13,450 bases of DNA, taken from assembly GCA_050946255.1 (NCBI GenBank), contig JBMNUL010000064.1, forward strand, positions 1 to 13,450. The letters are read 5' to 3'. The DNA is from JBMNUL01 sp050946255 (GTDB taxonomy: Bacteria > Actinomycetota > Coriobacteriia > Coriobacteriales > CADBOM01). Below the pieces are notes generated by a model. It was not told the origin of the DNA and made no database searches. It saw only the letters and a program-made list of their open reading frames with translations. Below, one piece after another: positions 5,868 to 13,244 of this stretch. The position numbers were made by a program, and so were the translations under genes. Each line of letters starts with the position of its first letter. The stretch's first letter is position 1.

Positions 5868-7535
5868 CTATTCGAACAAGCTGGCATCTGTGTGCGGAAT
5901 GAAACACGACGCCACGAATTCATCCATATATCCCGGATGGGTTGAGAGCTCGATGTAGGTCATGTTGCGTCCCAGCTCGAAGACCTTCTCCTCAGCTGCC
6001 GAGGAGAGCAGCATCGCACATGCCCCGGTGAGGCTGCTGTTTCCGATGTAGCTGAACTTGTCGACCGGGATCTTGGGGAGCATGCCGATGGAGATTGCGT
6101 TCTCGATGTTGATGCCGCTGCCGATTCCCCCTGCGATGATAATCTTCTCGATGCAGTCGATGGTCATTTCGAGAGAACCGAGCATCGATCTGATCGCAGA
6201 GAAAATCGCGCCTTTTGCCTTGATGAAGCTGTCGATATCGGTCTCGTTGATGAATATCTCAGAACCGGTCGCGCTCTCCTTTGCCGACACCAAGATATAT
6301 TTAGCGCTGGTTTCGGAGCGCGCAACGCGGTCTCCATCGCGGATGAACTTCCCATTCGGGCCGATGATCTTGCATTTGAAGAGCTCCGCAACTATGTCGA
6401 TTATTCCAGAACCGCAGATGCCGGCAGGGGCCTTTCCGTTCACCGTGGTGAAAGTGGGCTCCATCGTCTCCTCGTCGATCTTGCAGGCCTCGATGGCGCC
6501 ATCCGTCGCCCTCATGCCACAGGAGATGTCACCGCCCTCGAAAGCAGGTCCTGCGGAGCATGCGCAGCAGAGCATGAAGTCGGCGTTCCCGAACACCAGC
6601 TCACCGTTGGTGCCAAGGTCGATGAACAAGGTCATCTCCTCGGAGTTCCACATGAGGCTGGTCAAGACGCCGGCCGTTATGTCTCCTCCTACATAGCTGC
6701 CCACATTCGGGGCGAAAGCCACCGGGGCGTCGGGATCGAACGGAAGCCCCAAGTCCGATGCGGTCTTGCCATGCAGCTCCAGAAATGCCGGGACGAACGG
6801 CTCCAGACGGATGCTGGAAGCATCTTCTCCCACGAAGAGATGCTCCATCGTGGTGTTTCCCGCGATGCAGCAGTACTTCACATCCTCGGTGCTCACCCCT
6901 GCCTCACGGCACATCTTCCCTATCATCGGGATTATCGTTTCCTCGCGCACTGCGCTCCTGAGATTGTGCACACCGTTTTTCTTTCCCTGGCTGATGATTC
7001 TGTTGATAACATCGGCGCCATAGCGGATCTGGGCATTGCCCATGCTGGTCTTGGAGAGAATTTCCCCGGTGCCGATGTCCATGAGAACGGATGCCACGGT
7101 GGTAGTTCCTATGTCTATGGCAACACCCAGGCCCTTCTCCTCGCGACCGCGCTCGATTCCAGCGTTGAAGATCGCATCGATGCCCCGTCTGTACCTCTCG
7201 AGCTCTTCGGGGGTGGAAAGGTCAGCGGTTCGGATTCCCTGCTTGAAGGTGCCCGCCGATGCCGGCACCCAAAAAATCACATCTCCAAGTACCGTGCATT
7301 GGCAGAGCAAACGCCAGCCCTCGTCCATGTCATCTTTGGAAAGGTGCATGTTCGGAGTCGTCTCCACAGTGCCCGAGACGATTTTCGCGCGGCATTTCCC
7401 GCACTTTCCGTTTCCGCCGCAAGGAGCGTCGATATCCACTCCGGCTTCCTGCGCCACCTCCAATAGATTTCGACCCGCATCGGCGAACGCCTTGTATTCC
7501 ACTCCGATCTCGGTCTTGAACTCGATTGTGTACAT
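5868..7535 (-). CDS. acsV: Corrinoid activation protein (RACo/AcsV)
   Basis: This 555-residue protein uses ATP to drive an electron into the oxidised, Co(II) form of the corrinoid iron-sulfur protein, returning it to active Co(I). GGAGG sits four bases before the chosen ATG (7533-7535). The open frame extends 21 codons further, but those run into a terminator hairpin and lack a ribosome site. Residues 1-85 are a plant-type [2Fe-2S] domain with Cys39, Cys45 and Cys48 (C-x5-C-x2-C) and the fourth ligand at Cys78 or Cys80. A linker follows. From residue 137, AIDIGTTT (Asp141) begins an ASKHA-type ATPase domain of the RACo family (DUF4445). It also carries GNTTMEH, FIDLGTNGE and IIAGGIGSG, all matching the nucleotide-binding fold. 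The gene lies 97 bases after acsB behind an intrinsic terminator, which fits a protein needed only in catalytic amounts. Confidence 0.93.
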   Translation of the reverse strand: MYTIEFKTEIGVEYKAFADAGRNLLEVAQEAGVDIDAPCGGNGKCGKCRAKIVSGTVETTPNMHLSKDDMDEGWRLLCQCTVLGDVIFWVPASAGTFKQGIRTADLSTPEELERYRRGIDAIFNAGIERGREEKGLGVAIDIGTTTVASVLMDIGTGEILSKTSMGNAQIRYGADVINRIISQGKKNGVHNLRSAVREETIIPMIGKMCREAGVSTEDVKYCCIAGNTTMEHLFVGEDASSIRLEPFVPAFLELHGKTASDLGLPFDPDAPVAFAPNVGSYVGGDITAGVLTSLMWNSEEMTLFIDLGTNGELVFGNADFMLCCACSAGPAFEGGDISCGMRATDGAIEACKIDEETMEPTFTTVNGKAPAGICGSGIIDIVAELFKCKIIGPNGKFIRDGDRVARSETSAKYILVSAKESATGSEIFINETDIDSFIKAKGAIFSAIRSMLGSLEMTIDCIEKIIIAGGIGSGINIENAISIGMLPKIPVDKFSYIGNSSLTGACAMLLSSAAEEKVFELGRNMTYIELSTHPGYMDEFVASCFIPHTDASLFE

Positions 7536-7581
7536 CGAACCTCCAAAGAAAGGCAAATAGTCTTCAGGGCATAAATATAGC

Positions 7582-7611
7582 AAAAGCGGCCCGGCCAATA
7601 GACCGGGCCGC
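7582..7611 (-). terminator. Intrinsic terminator between acsB and acsV
   Basis: On the minus strand, GCGGCCCGG (from 7611) and CCGGGCCGC (to 7586) form a perfect 9-base, all G/C stem with an 8-base loop. TTTT (7585-7582) and an AT-rich stretch follow directly. It begins 21 bases after the acsB stop. Because acsV follows on the same strand, it probably attenuates readthrough rather than ending the operon outright. Confidence 0.75.
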
Positions 7612-7632
7612 CAGATGTGGTACCTGGAAAAG

Positions 7633-9774
7633 CTACATTATCGGGTCCATCGAAAGCGCAGGATGGTTCTTCTCGGTCAGGAACTCCATAACTCCCTCGG
7701 AATCGGTTGCGATCGTCTCATCGCAGATCATATCGGTGAAGTTGTCGATTCCGTACTGCTCCTTTGCAGACTTGTTGAGCCTGTCGGCAATGTCGTCCTT
7801 TAGCTCCTTCGGCATCCAGACGATCCTCTTGTTGCCGCCCTCGGCGGAAATGAACTTCTTCGATGGAATGAAGTTGCGGCCGTGGCCCATGAAACCAGGT
7901 GTCTGCACGCCGCCGCCGGTCATCGATGCAAGCTCGCCGAAAGTCATTCCGGTCGGGGTCATGCCGGCATACTCGCGGTTGACGACGACGACGCCGTTGG
8001 CCTCGGGCATGATTCCGCAGATGCACTCGAAGCATCCGCAGCTCGTCATCGGGTCCTCGATCAGCGAGTAGAGGGTGACGTTCTCAACTGCACCGTGGGT
8101 TGCCTCTTTGACGACCTCGTTTACCTTGGTGTAGGAGCCGAGACGCTCGTCGATGAGGCCCTCCTTCGGAATCGGCTGGCTTGGGCCGGCATCGGAGAGC
8201 TCCTTGGTGGCCTTGGCGTCGAGCCAGGAAACTGCACCGCAGAGGCCGAGGCGCTCGGGGGTGATGACGCAGCAATGCGCAGGCGCGAAGCTCTGGCAGA
8301 GCACGCAGGTGTAGAAGGTGTCGACGCTGTCGTCGGTGAGCGACTCCAGCCTGTCATCACGAGCGCGGTAGGTGGGCATTGCAACGTTCTGGAGGAAATC
8401 CTGCACCTTGTCCTTGTCGGTGATGAAAACGACCTCGACCTTGTCCGCGACCTCGCCGAACTCCTCCTTGATCATGCTGACGAGAACCTCGCCGAAGTGA
8501 TGCAGGCGAAGTCCCGCAGCATAGGAATCCTTGCTTATGCGGATGCGGAAGAGGTTGCGCTGACCGGTGTGCATGACACCTTCAATGTAGTTGAACCACG
8601 AGTGGATCTTGCGCTCGATGACCGACTCGAAGTCCTTCTGCATCTTCGCACCGTAGATGCGGACCGTGGTGGCAAGGGGAAGCCTCACGATATCGTCTGC
8701 GTTCTCGGGGATATCGGGGCCATCGATCGTGACCTTGCCGTCCTCGACATCGTTTGAGTTCTCGTACATCGTGACGAGCTCGCAGGTGAAATTGTGGTCG
8801 GAGTCGAACTCTGCGTAGGTCTCCTTCTTGCGGATGATCTCGCCCTCGAATGCAGCTCCAAACGAGACGGGGAGCTCGACTGCCTTGGCCTTGATCTTGA
8901 TGTTGCGAAGCTCATAGGACTTGGCTGCGGTCTCGGAATGGTCGGTGACGGAGACGAGCGCTCCCGGAACCTGGTTCTCTCCGAGGTCGATGTCCACGAT
9001 CACGGGGAAGCCTAGAGCGATTGCGCCAGCGCCAGCGGAAACCTCGACAGGTCCGATTGCACCGAACGTGTTGACGAATGCGGGGACGCGGTCCTTGGTG
9101 TACTGGAGCAGGCCGGCAAGGTCGCCACCCTCGAGAGCACCGAAGATAAGGGCCGCGCGAATTGCAACTGTGACAACATGAGTGACGGCGGTCACATCAT
9201 GGCCGAGCGGTACGACACGGTAGTCGAGGCCCATCTTCACACCGGCTTCTGCGAGCTGGTCGATGCAATCTCCCACGAGGAACGAGAGAACACCCTTGGA
9301 CTGGTATTCCTTGACAATCGCGGCCATGCCGTCAACGTCGTCGGAGGAACCCAAGATAACTGCTACGCCGGGGATATCTCCTGTGACCAGCGGCACGCCA
9401 AGAGAACGGATGACCGGGTCGGGAACGAATCCAATGCCACCCTCGTTCTCATAGGGCTTCGCGCCATGAACGTACTTCAGGGCCTCGATGATCTCTGCTC
9501 CCACTGCGGTGGCAAGACCGGCGTTCAGCGCCTGTCCCAGATCCTCCTCGTGGGTGACGAGGCTCTTCATCACGTCGACGCATGCGGGAAGATCTCCAAG
9601 CTTGGCAACCTTGACGCCGGTGGCCGCGTAAATAGTGGGCAGGTAATAGGCGGTGTCCGGGAAGGCTATAGGCTCATCTGCCCCATACTTCCCGATGGCA
9701 TCGTTTACAGCGCCCTCGGTGAGGCCTATGACAGCATCCGAACCTCCATATATCAAATCGGTAAGTGCACTCAT
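7633..9774 (-). CDS. acsB: Acetyl-CoA synthase subunit (AcsB)
   Basis: This is the 713-residue acetyl-CoA synthase, which joins a methyl group from the corrinoid protein, CO from CO dehydrogenase and CoA into acetyl-CoA on its nickel A-cluster. AGGAGG lies just upstream of the ATG. The [4Fe-4S] ligands are Cys490, Cys493, Cys502 and Cys512 in YTCVLCQSF...CC...LCG. The distal nickel site is Cys579-Gly580-Cys581 in TSCGCFECI. These match the Moorella thermoacetica residues 506, 509, 518, 528 and 595-597 at a constant offset of 16, and Phe496 matches its Phe512. All known A-cluster ligands are therefore intact. The long N-terminal domain that binds CO dehydrogenase in bacteria is present, unlike the short archaeal form. 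The 107-base gap after acsE contains two small hairpins. The acsA partner is not in the window and may lie beyond the right edge. Confidence 0.97.
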   Translation of the reverse strand: MSALTDLIYGGSDAVIGLTEGAVNDAIGKYGADEPIAFPDTAYYLPTIYAATGVKVAKLGDLPACVDVMKSLVTHEEDLGQALNAGLATAVGAEIIEALKYVHGAKPYENEGGIGFVPDPVIRSLGVPLVTGDIPGVAVILGSSDDVDGMAAIVKEYQSKGVLSFLVGDCIDQLAEAGVKMGLDYRVVPLGHDVTAVTHVVTVAIRAALIFGALEGGDLAGLLQYTKDRVPAFVNTFGAIGPVEVSAGAGAIALGFPVIVDIDLGENQVPGALVSVTDHSETAAKSYELRNIKIKAKAVELPVSFGAAFEGEIIRKKETYAEFDSDHNFTCELVTMYENSNDVEDGKVTIDGPDIPENADDIVRLPLATTVRIYGAKMQKDFESVIERKIHSWFNYIEGVMHTGQRNLFRIRISKDSYAAGLRLHHFGEVLVSMIKEEFGEVADKVEVVFITDKDKVQDFLQNVAMPTYRARDDRLESLTDDSVDTFYTCVLCQSFAPAHCCVITPERLGLCGAVSWLDAKATKELSDAGPSQPIPKEGLIDERLGSYTKVNEVVKEATHGAVENVTLYSLIEDPMTSCGCFECICGIMPEANGVVVVNREYAGMTPTGMTFGELASMTGGGVQTPGFMGHGRNFIPSKKFISAEGGNKRIVWMPKELKDDIADRLNKSAKEQYGIDNFTDMICDETIATDSEGVMEFLTEKNHPALSMDPIM

Positions 9775-9799
9775 TGGCTTTCCTCCTACTTTACAGACT

Positions 9800-9874
9800 T
9801 GGGACGAATTCCCATGTTAATGGTCTCTGCTAAGCGCATTCAAACATTATCGCCCAATTTACAATGCTTGGGCG
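9800..9874 (-). other. Two small hairpins in the acsE-acsB gap
   Basis: In the 107-base gap, CGCCCAA (9851-9857) pairs with TTGGGCG (9868-9874) around a 10-base loop, just after the acsE stop. TGGGA (9800-9804) pairs with TCCCA (9810-9814) around five bases, upstream of the acsB ribosome site. Neither is followed by a T-run on the minus strand, so messenger stability or processing is likelier than termination. No convincing promoter was found here. Confidence 0.35.
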
Positions 9875-9881
9875 CCTGAAT

Positions 9882-10670
9882 TTATATCTCAAGATAGCTG
9901 TCCGCATACAGGGTCTCATTGCGGATGACATCGCAGGACTTGACCGTCTCCATGAGTCTCTTGTCGCAGGGGTTGACGATTGCAGAATCGAGACCCATCT
10001 GCATGGCCATGGCAATCATCGCGCTGTCCATGATCGGCCGGATGTCCTTCGGCATCCCGTTGGAGCAATTGGAGAGTCCTCCGGTGGAGCGGAATCCCAT
10101 GTCACGGAGCTGGCCAATGAACTCGAGAATATCGCGCTGCTTGTCCTGCATCCCCTTGATGACAAGGAACAGCGGGTCGAACAGCATGTCGGTCGTGGGA
10201 TCAAGCCCTTTCTCCATGCCGCGCTCGAGCAGCTCTTGGCAGAACATCATGCGCTCGTCGTTGTCGGCGGGAACGCCAGACTTGGAGCAGAGGGCAATCA
10301 CGATGGCCTCGTTGTCGGCGGCAAGGTCGATGTTCTCGATGCGGTCGCCGGCATCGGCGGAGTTGATGATCGGCTTTCCCTTCGCCCTGTTGTAAACGGA
10401 GATTCCGGCCTCGATGGCCTTCCTGTTGGAGGTATCGAGGCAGAGGGGCACATTGTCGAAGTTCTCCTGCAGAAGCTGCACGGCCCACTTCATGAGATCC
10501 TCGCCATTGCTCTCGGCGGGACCGATGTTGACATCGAGGTAGGTGGCTCCCGCATCAAGCTGCTCCTTGGCCCTCTGCAGAATCGGTTCGGGGTCCTTCT
10601 CGTCCATCGCCTTGCGGATTACTGGGGAAATGCAATGGATCCTCTCCCCGATAACCATGAACTTGCTCAT
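9882..10670 (-). CDS. acsE: Methyltetrahydrofolate:corrinoid protein methyltransferase (AcsE)
   Basis: This 262-residue TIM-barrel enzyme moves the methyl group of 5-methyltetrahydrofolate to the Co(I) cobalamin of the AcsCD protein, linking the methyl and carbonyl branches. The length is that of the family. A purine-rich AAGGAAGGG sits four bases before the ATG. Pterin-binding family motifs are visible in order: GERI (8-11), DVNIGP (46-51), DTSN (79-82) with the likely pterin-binding Asp79, INS (102-104), and GLSN (198-201) with Asn201. Asp79 and Asn201 probably correspond to Moorella Asp75 and Asn199, the latter known to aid methyl transfer. It lacks the extra domains of methionine synthase. 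It lies 126 bases after acsC across a strongly structured gap and 107 bases before acsB. Confidence 0.95.
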   Translation of the reverse strand: MSKFMVIGERIHCISPVIRKAMDEKDPEPILQRAKEQLDAGATYLDVNIGPAESNGEDLMKWAVQLLQENFDNVPLCLDTSNRKAIEAGISVYNRAKGKPIINSADAGDRIENIDLAADNEAIVIALCSKSGVPADNDERMMFCQELLERGMEKGLDPTTDMLFDPLFLVIKGMQDKQRDILEFIGQLRDMGFRSTGGLSNCSNGMPKDIRPIMDSAMIAMAMQMGLDSAIVNPCDKRLMETVKSCDVIRNETLYADSYLEI

Positions 10671-10725
10671 ATGCCCTTCCTTCCATTATTAGTTTTCAGA
10701 ACCTGAGGATTTCTCCCGGAGATAT

Positions 10726-10786
10726 CCCCGGAGAAACCGGGGCACTATCGGGGAGCAGCAGGAAACCCTGGCTGCTCCCCGATTTT
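10726..10786. other. Strong hairpins in the acsC-acsE gap
   Basis: ATCGGGGAGCAGC (10747-10759) and GCTGCTCCCCGAT (10771-10783) form a perfect 13-base stem with an 11-base loop. CCCCGG (10726-10731) and CCGGGG (10737-10742) form a second stem right beside it. On the minus strand the long stem begins 13 bases after the acsC stop and has no T-run after it, so it does not look like a complete terminator for the operon. On the plus strand TTTT (10783-10786) follows, so it could stop antisense transcription. An RNA-processing or stability element is the likeliest role; a repeated extragenic palindrome is the alternative. Confidence 0.7.
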
Positions 10787-10796
10787 AACGCCTAAG

Positions 10797-12128
10797 CTAC
10801 GAAACCAGATCCCTCATGAACGGCACGAGATCGGTAGCCTCGTTGGGCGCCACCACGATGGTCCAGCCAGGGAGCTTCTCCTCTAGCTCGCCCTTCAGGA
10901 CGGCGACCTTTCCAGGGATGATCAGCGTGCGGTTCTTCACCTGGTCCTCGATGCCGTTTTCCTTGATGTACTTCGAGATCGTCCCCGCAGAGAACTTGCC
11001 CGCGGCCCAAGAGGTTAGGACAGAGTATCCACCTGCGTCGGTGATCAGCAGATTGATCGGCACCCCAGAGCGCTCGAGCTCGCCGGAGACCACGAAGTAG
11101 GTCAGGGCGAAGTCGACCGTGGTGCAGACGACAGAATTCTCATCTGCGCCGTTGAGCTTGTAGATTCCAGGCTCGACGGTCATGGGCTTCTGCGGGTCGG
11201 TGTAGATGTTCTGGCGCAGGCCGTAGAGCGGGAGCGCCATCGCGTAGGTCATGTCCTCCAGAACCACAATCGACCCATACTTCACAGTGAAGAGCGAGGC
11301 GAGGGCCTGCTGCATGTGGAGGTCTCCCGGTGCGAGCTTGCCAACGTTGACGATCGAGGGATATCCGAACGTGCGGTCGTTGTCCTTGAGCGCTGCCCTG
11401 CGAATCTGGACGGCAGCGGCAAATGCGTCCTTGATCGAGGTGGTGCCAACGTCGAGCACGAGCTGCTTGCACCCCTTGCCCTCGAGGGCGGCGGTGTTGT
11501 CGTAGAGTTCGTCGAGATCCTTACCGCAAACTCCCAGTGCGACGTCGAACTCGCTGGCAATCGCAGCGAAGTCATCGAGGTTCGAGGAGTTCGCGCCGAG
11601 CAGGAGCGGCTTGGAATCCGCACAGACCTCGAGGGCCTTGCGGGCGGCAGCCGCGTCAGCACACTCGAGGACGAGCGTCCTGCCGGTCGCCTTTGCCTTC
11701 TCCACCAGCGCGGCATATGCATCTGCATCGCCCTCGTAGACGAGGTATAGCAGCTCGACGTACATGCGCTCCCCGATGCGGTCGTAATCGATCTTCTCAA
11801 TCGATTCCCACTTCTCATCGAAGGTGGAAGCGGTCATGGACACCGCGAAGAGGTCGCGGCTTACGAAGGTCTTGTCATGACGGTATAGAACGGTCTCCCC
11901 GCCCATGGAATGCTCGGCATCGCCAGTTCCGATCTTGACGGTCTTCATCGGAGGAGCGGTGGCCTCGCTGAGCTGCGCAAGAGCCTCATCGGACAAATGC
12001 GGGCATTTGCTGATATCTATTGCTCCCTGGGCAACCTTCATTGCGAATGCCATGCAGGTCGGGTTGCCGCACTCTTTGCAGTTGGTCTTGGGAGTGAGTT
12101 TGAAGATGTCCAGTCCCTTCAGTGCCAT
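10797..12128 (-). CDS. acsC: Corrinoid iron-sulfur protein large subunit (AcsC)
   Basis: This 443-residue large subunit carries the cobalamin that accepts a methyl group from AcsE and hands it to AcsB. The start is set by GGGAGGAG, which begins in the acsD stop codon, leaving a 12-base gap. The N-terminal domain has the low-potential [4Fe-4S] motif Cys17-x2-Cys20-x4-Cys25-x16-Cys42 in CKECGNPTC...KCP, the family's electron entry point. A TIM barrel follows (about 60-320), then the C-terminal cobalamin domain with LLITDAGGYSVL and a GKVAVLKGELEE stretch. There is no DxHxxG motif, as expected for the base-off cobalamin of this family. It forms a heterodimer with AcsD, encoded just upstream, and AcsV reactivates it when its cobalt oxidises. 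Length and motifs are complete. Confidence 0.96.
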   Translation of the reverse strand: MALKGLDIFKLTPKTNCKECGNPTCMAFAMKVAQGAIDISKCPHLSDEALAQLSEATAPPMKTVKIGTGDAEHSMGGETVLYRHDKTFVSRDLFAVSMTASTFDEKWESIEKIDYDRIGERMYVELLYLVYEGDADAYAALVEKAKATGRTLVLECADAAAARKALEVCADSKPLLLGANSSNLDDFAAIASEFDVALGVCGKDLDELYDNTAALEGKGCKQLVLDVGTTSIKDAFAAAVQIRRAALKDNDRTFGYPSIVNVGKLAPGDLHMQQALASLFTVKYGSIVVLEDMTYAMALPLYGLRQNIYTDPQKPMTVEPGIYKLNGADENSVVCTTVDFALTYFVVSGELERSGVPINLLITDAGGYSVLTSWAAGKFSAGTISKYIKENGIEDQVKNRTLIIPGKVAVLKGELEEKLPGWTIVVAPNEATDLVPFMRDLVS

Positions 12129-12140
12129 TGTCTCTCCTCC

Positions 12141-13082
12141 CTACATAAGATCCGCTATGAGAGCGGAAATGGTCGCAATCGAATCTGGATGCCTGAGGAT
12201 GACGGCATTGGAGCCGGAGGCGAGGCAGGCGGCGGCAGTGGAGATCTCCATCTGGATGCCACGTTCCTCAACAGGTCCCCACTCCGGGAAGTCCTCCTCG
12301 GAGACGATGGACTCCTTGACGTTCCAAGCCTCGTCAGAGACCGGGGTCACAACCGGCATCTGCAGCATCTGGTCGTTCTGGGCGAGAGCTGCCGACTTGA
12401 CGCGATCCATCGTGGAGGCAACGTACTCGAAACCGTAGCCTGAAGCAGCGGAACCGAGGTTCATGACCATGCTCTCGGGCTTGACTCCCAGCTGCGTGAT
12501 CAAGACGTTCAACTGCTTGGCGAGGTTGATGTCGACTGCGGACTCCGCGCTGACCTTCTGGTCATATGCAAGTCCAGCTGCAGCGCCAATCGCCTTGTAG
12601 TTCTCCTCGCGAGCGCTCATGAGAAGCACGTTCCTACCCTGCAGCGCCTCGGAGATCTTCTCGAACATCTTCGCGTTCTTCTCAATGCCACCGCAACCCT
12701 GAATTGCAATCGGGACATCGACTGCATCTGCAACCTGCTTGCAGGTCTCGACGCAGTTCTCGATCGAGTTGTCCTCGCCATTGGGATCGCTGCTCCCAAG
12801 CGTCAGCACCAGGAAGTCGGCACCGGGAATCTCCATGGCCCTCTTGGCCTGGTCCACAACGGTGTCGGCACCAGCATAGAACTCGACGAGTTTCGGCAGT
12901 TTCTCATCGACCCCGAGGTCGTTGACCTCGACACCGATGAGAGGGCGGTTCTCGATAGGCGCATCGAAGGTGTAGAGCGGCATGACGTTCTCTCCGCCCA
13001 ACGTAAGCGCCTTGTCCCCAGTTCCGATTGTCACCGAGTTGATGGACGCGGTGAACGTCTGGGGCACGCGTTTGAATGGCAT
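12141..13082 (-). CDS. acsD: Corrinoid iron-sulfur protein small subunit (AcsD)
   Basis: This 313-residue TIM-barrel subunit pairs with AcsC and helps cap the cobalamin. I chose the ATG at 13080-13082 because GGAGG lies eight bases upstream and the protein then begins MPFKRVPQTF, typical of the family. The open frame extends 41 codons further upstream through a hairpin without a ribosome site. Family features include TIGTGDKALTLGGENVMPLY near residue 20, the GADFLVLTLGSSDPNG stretch, IAIQGCGG, and the C-terminal ASGSNAVILRHPDSI. It has no iron-sulfur motif, as expected. It is followed by acsC after 12 bases, almost certainly co-translated to give equal amounts of the two subunits. A 162-base structured gap separates it from the CooC-like gene upstream. 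Confidence 0.95.
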   Translation of the reverse strand: MPFKRVPQTFTASINSVTIGTGDKALTLGGENVMPLYTFDAPIENRPLIGVEVNDLGVDEKLPKLVEFYAGADTVVDQAKRAMEIPGADFLVLTLGSSDPNGEDNSIENCVETCKQVADAVDVPIAIQGCGGIEKNAKMFEKISEALQGRNVLLMSAREENYKAIGAAAGLAYDQKVSAESAVDINLAKQLNVLITQLGVKPESMVMNLGSAASGYGFEYVASTMDRVKSAALAQNDQMLQMPVVTPVSDEAWNVKESIVSEEDFPEWGPVEERGIQMEISTAAACLASGSNAVILRHPDSIATISALIADLM

Positions 13083-13132
13083 CTCTTTGCCTCCTCTATT
13101 TCCAAAGTCCACAGTCAATACCAAAACAATTT

Positions 13133-13147
13133 GCGAATTAAATTCGC
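13133..13147. promoter_or_regulatory. Palindrome upstream of acsD
   Basis: GCGAATT-A-AATTCGC is a perfect 7-base inverted repeat around one base, 50 bases upstream of the acsD start. It could be an operator or a small RNA hairpin. I found no good promoter around it: a TTGACT on the minus strand lacks a -10 at normal spacing. Confidence 0.35.
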
Positions 13148-13176
13148 CATCCCAACCGGAACGGGGTCGGAGCAGA

Positions 13177-13234
13177 AGGGTTGCCCCTCCTAAAATCTCC
13201 CACATCCAAGCAACCCTGAAAATATGGGAGAGAT
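13177..13234 (-). promoter_or_regulatory. Possible attenuator or pseudoknot between cooC and acsD
   Basis: On the minus strand the segment at 13234-13224 pairs with 13205-13195 (about ten pairs with one bulge and one mismatch), beginning ten bases after the cooC stop. TTTT lies at its 3' edge, like a weak intrinsic terminator. The loop holds AGGGTTGC (13217-13210), which is perfectly complementary to GCAACCCT (13184-13177) downstream. The two stems would form an H-type pseudoknot with connecting loops of about 6, 4 and 10 bases. An AGGAGG not followed by a start codon lies in the last loop. No cobalamin riboswitch B12 box was seen. The pairings are direct observations; function is inferred. 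Confidence 0.4.
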
Positions 13235-13244
13235 GTTCCCAAAC

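Noticed and set aside
7536..7598. 21-codon N-terminal extension of acsV
   Set aside because: It begins within the terminator hairpin and lacks a ribosome site; the ATG at 7533-7535 has GGAGG and starts the ferredoxin fold correctly.
9864..10706. 280-codon plus-strand frame over acsE, and similar long frames over acsB and acsV (7036-7560, 7882-8757)
   Set aside because: These mirror well-recognised minus-strand genes, lack motifs, and begin without ribosome sites.
13083..13205. 41-codon N-terminal extension of acsD
   Set aside because: It starts inside a hairpin with no ribosome site, while the internal ATG has GGAGG at good spacing and the family's usual N-terminus.
13083..13244. Cobalamin riboswitch upstream of acsD
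   Set aside because: Cobalt-pathway context made it plausible, but no B12 box was seen and the gap is short for that riboswitch class.
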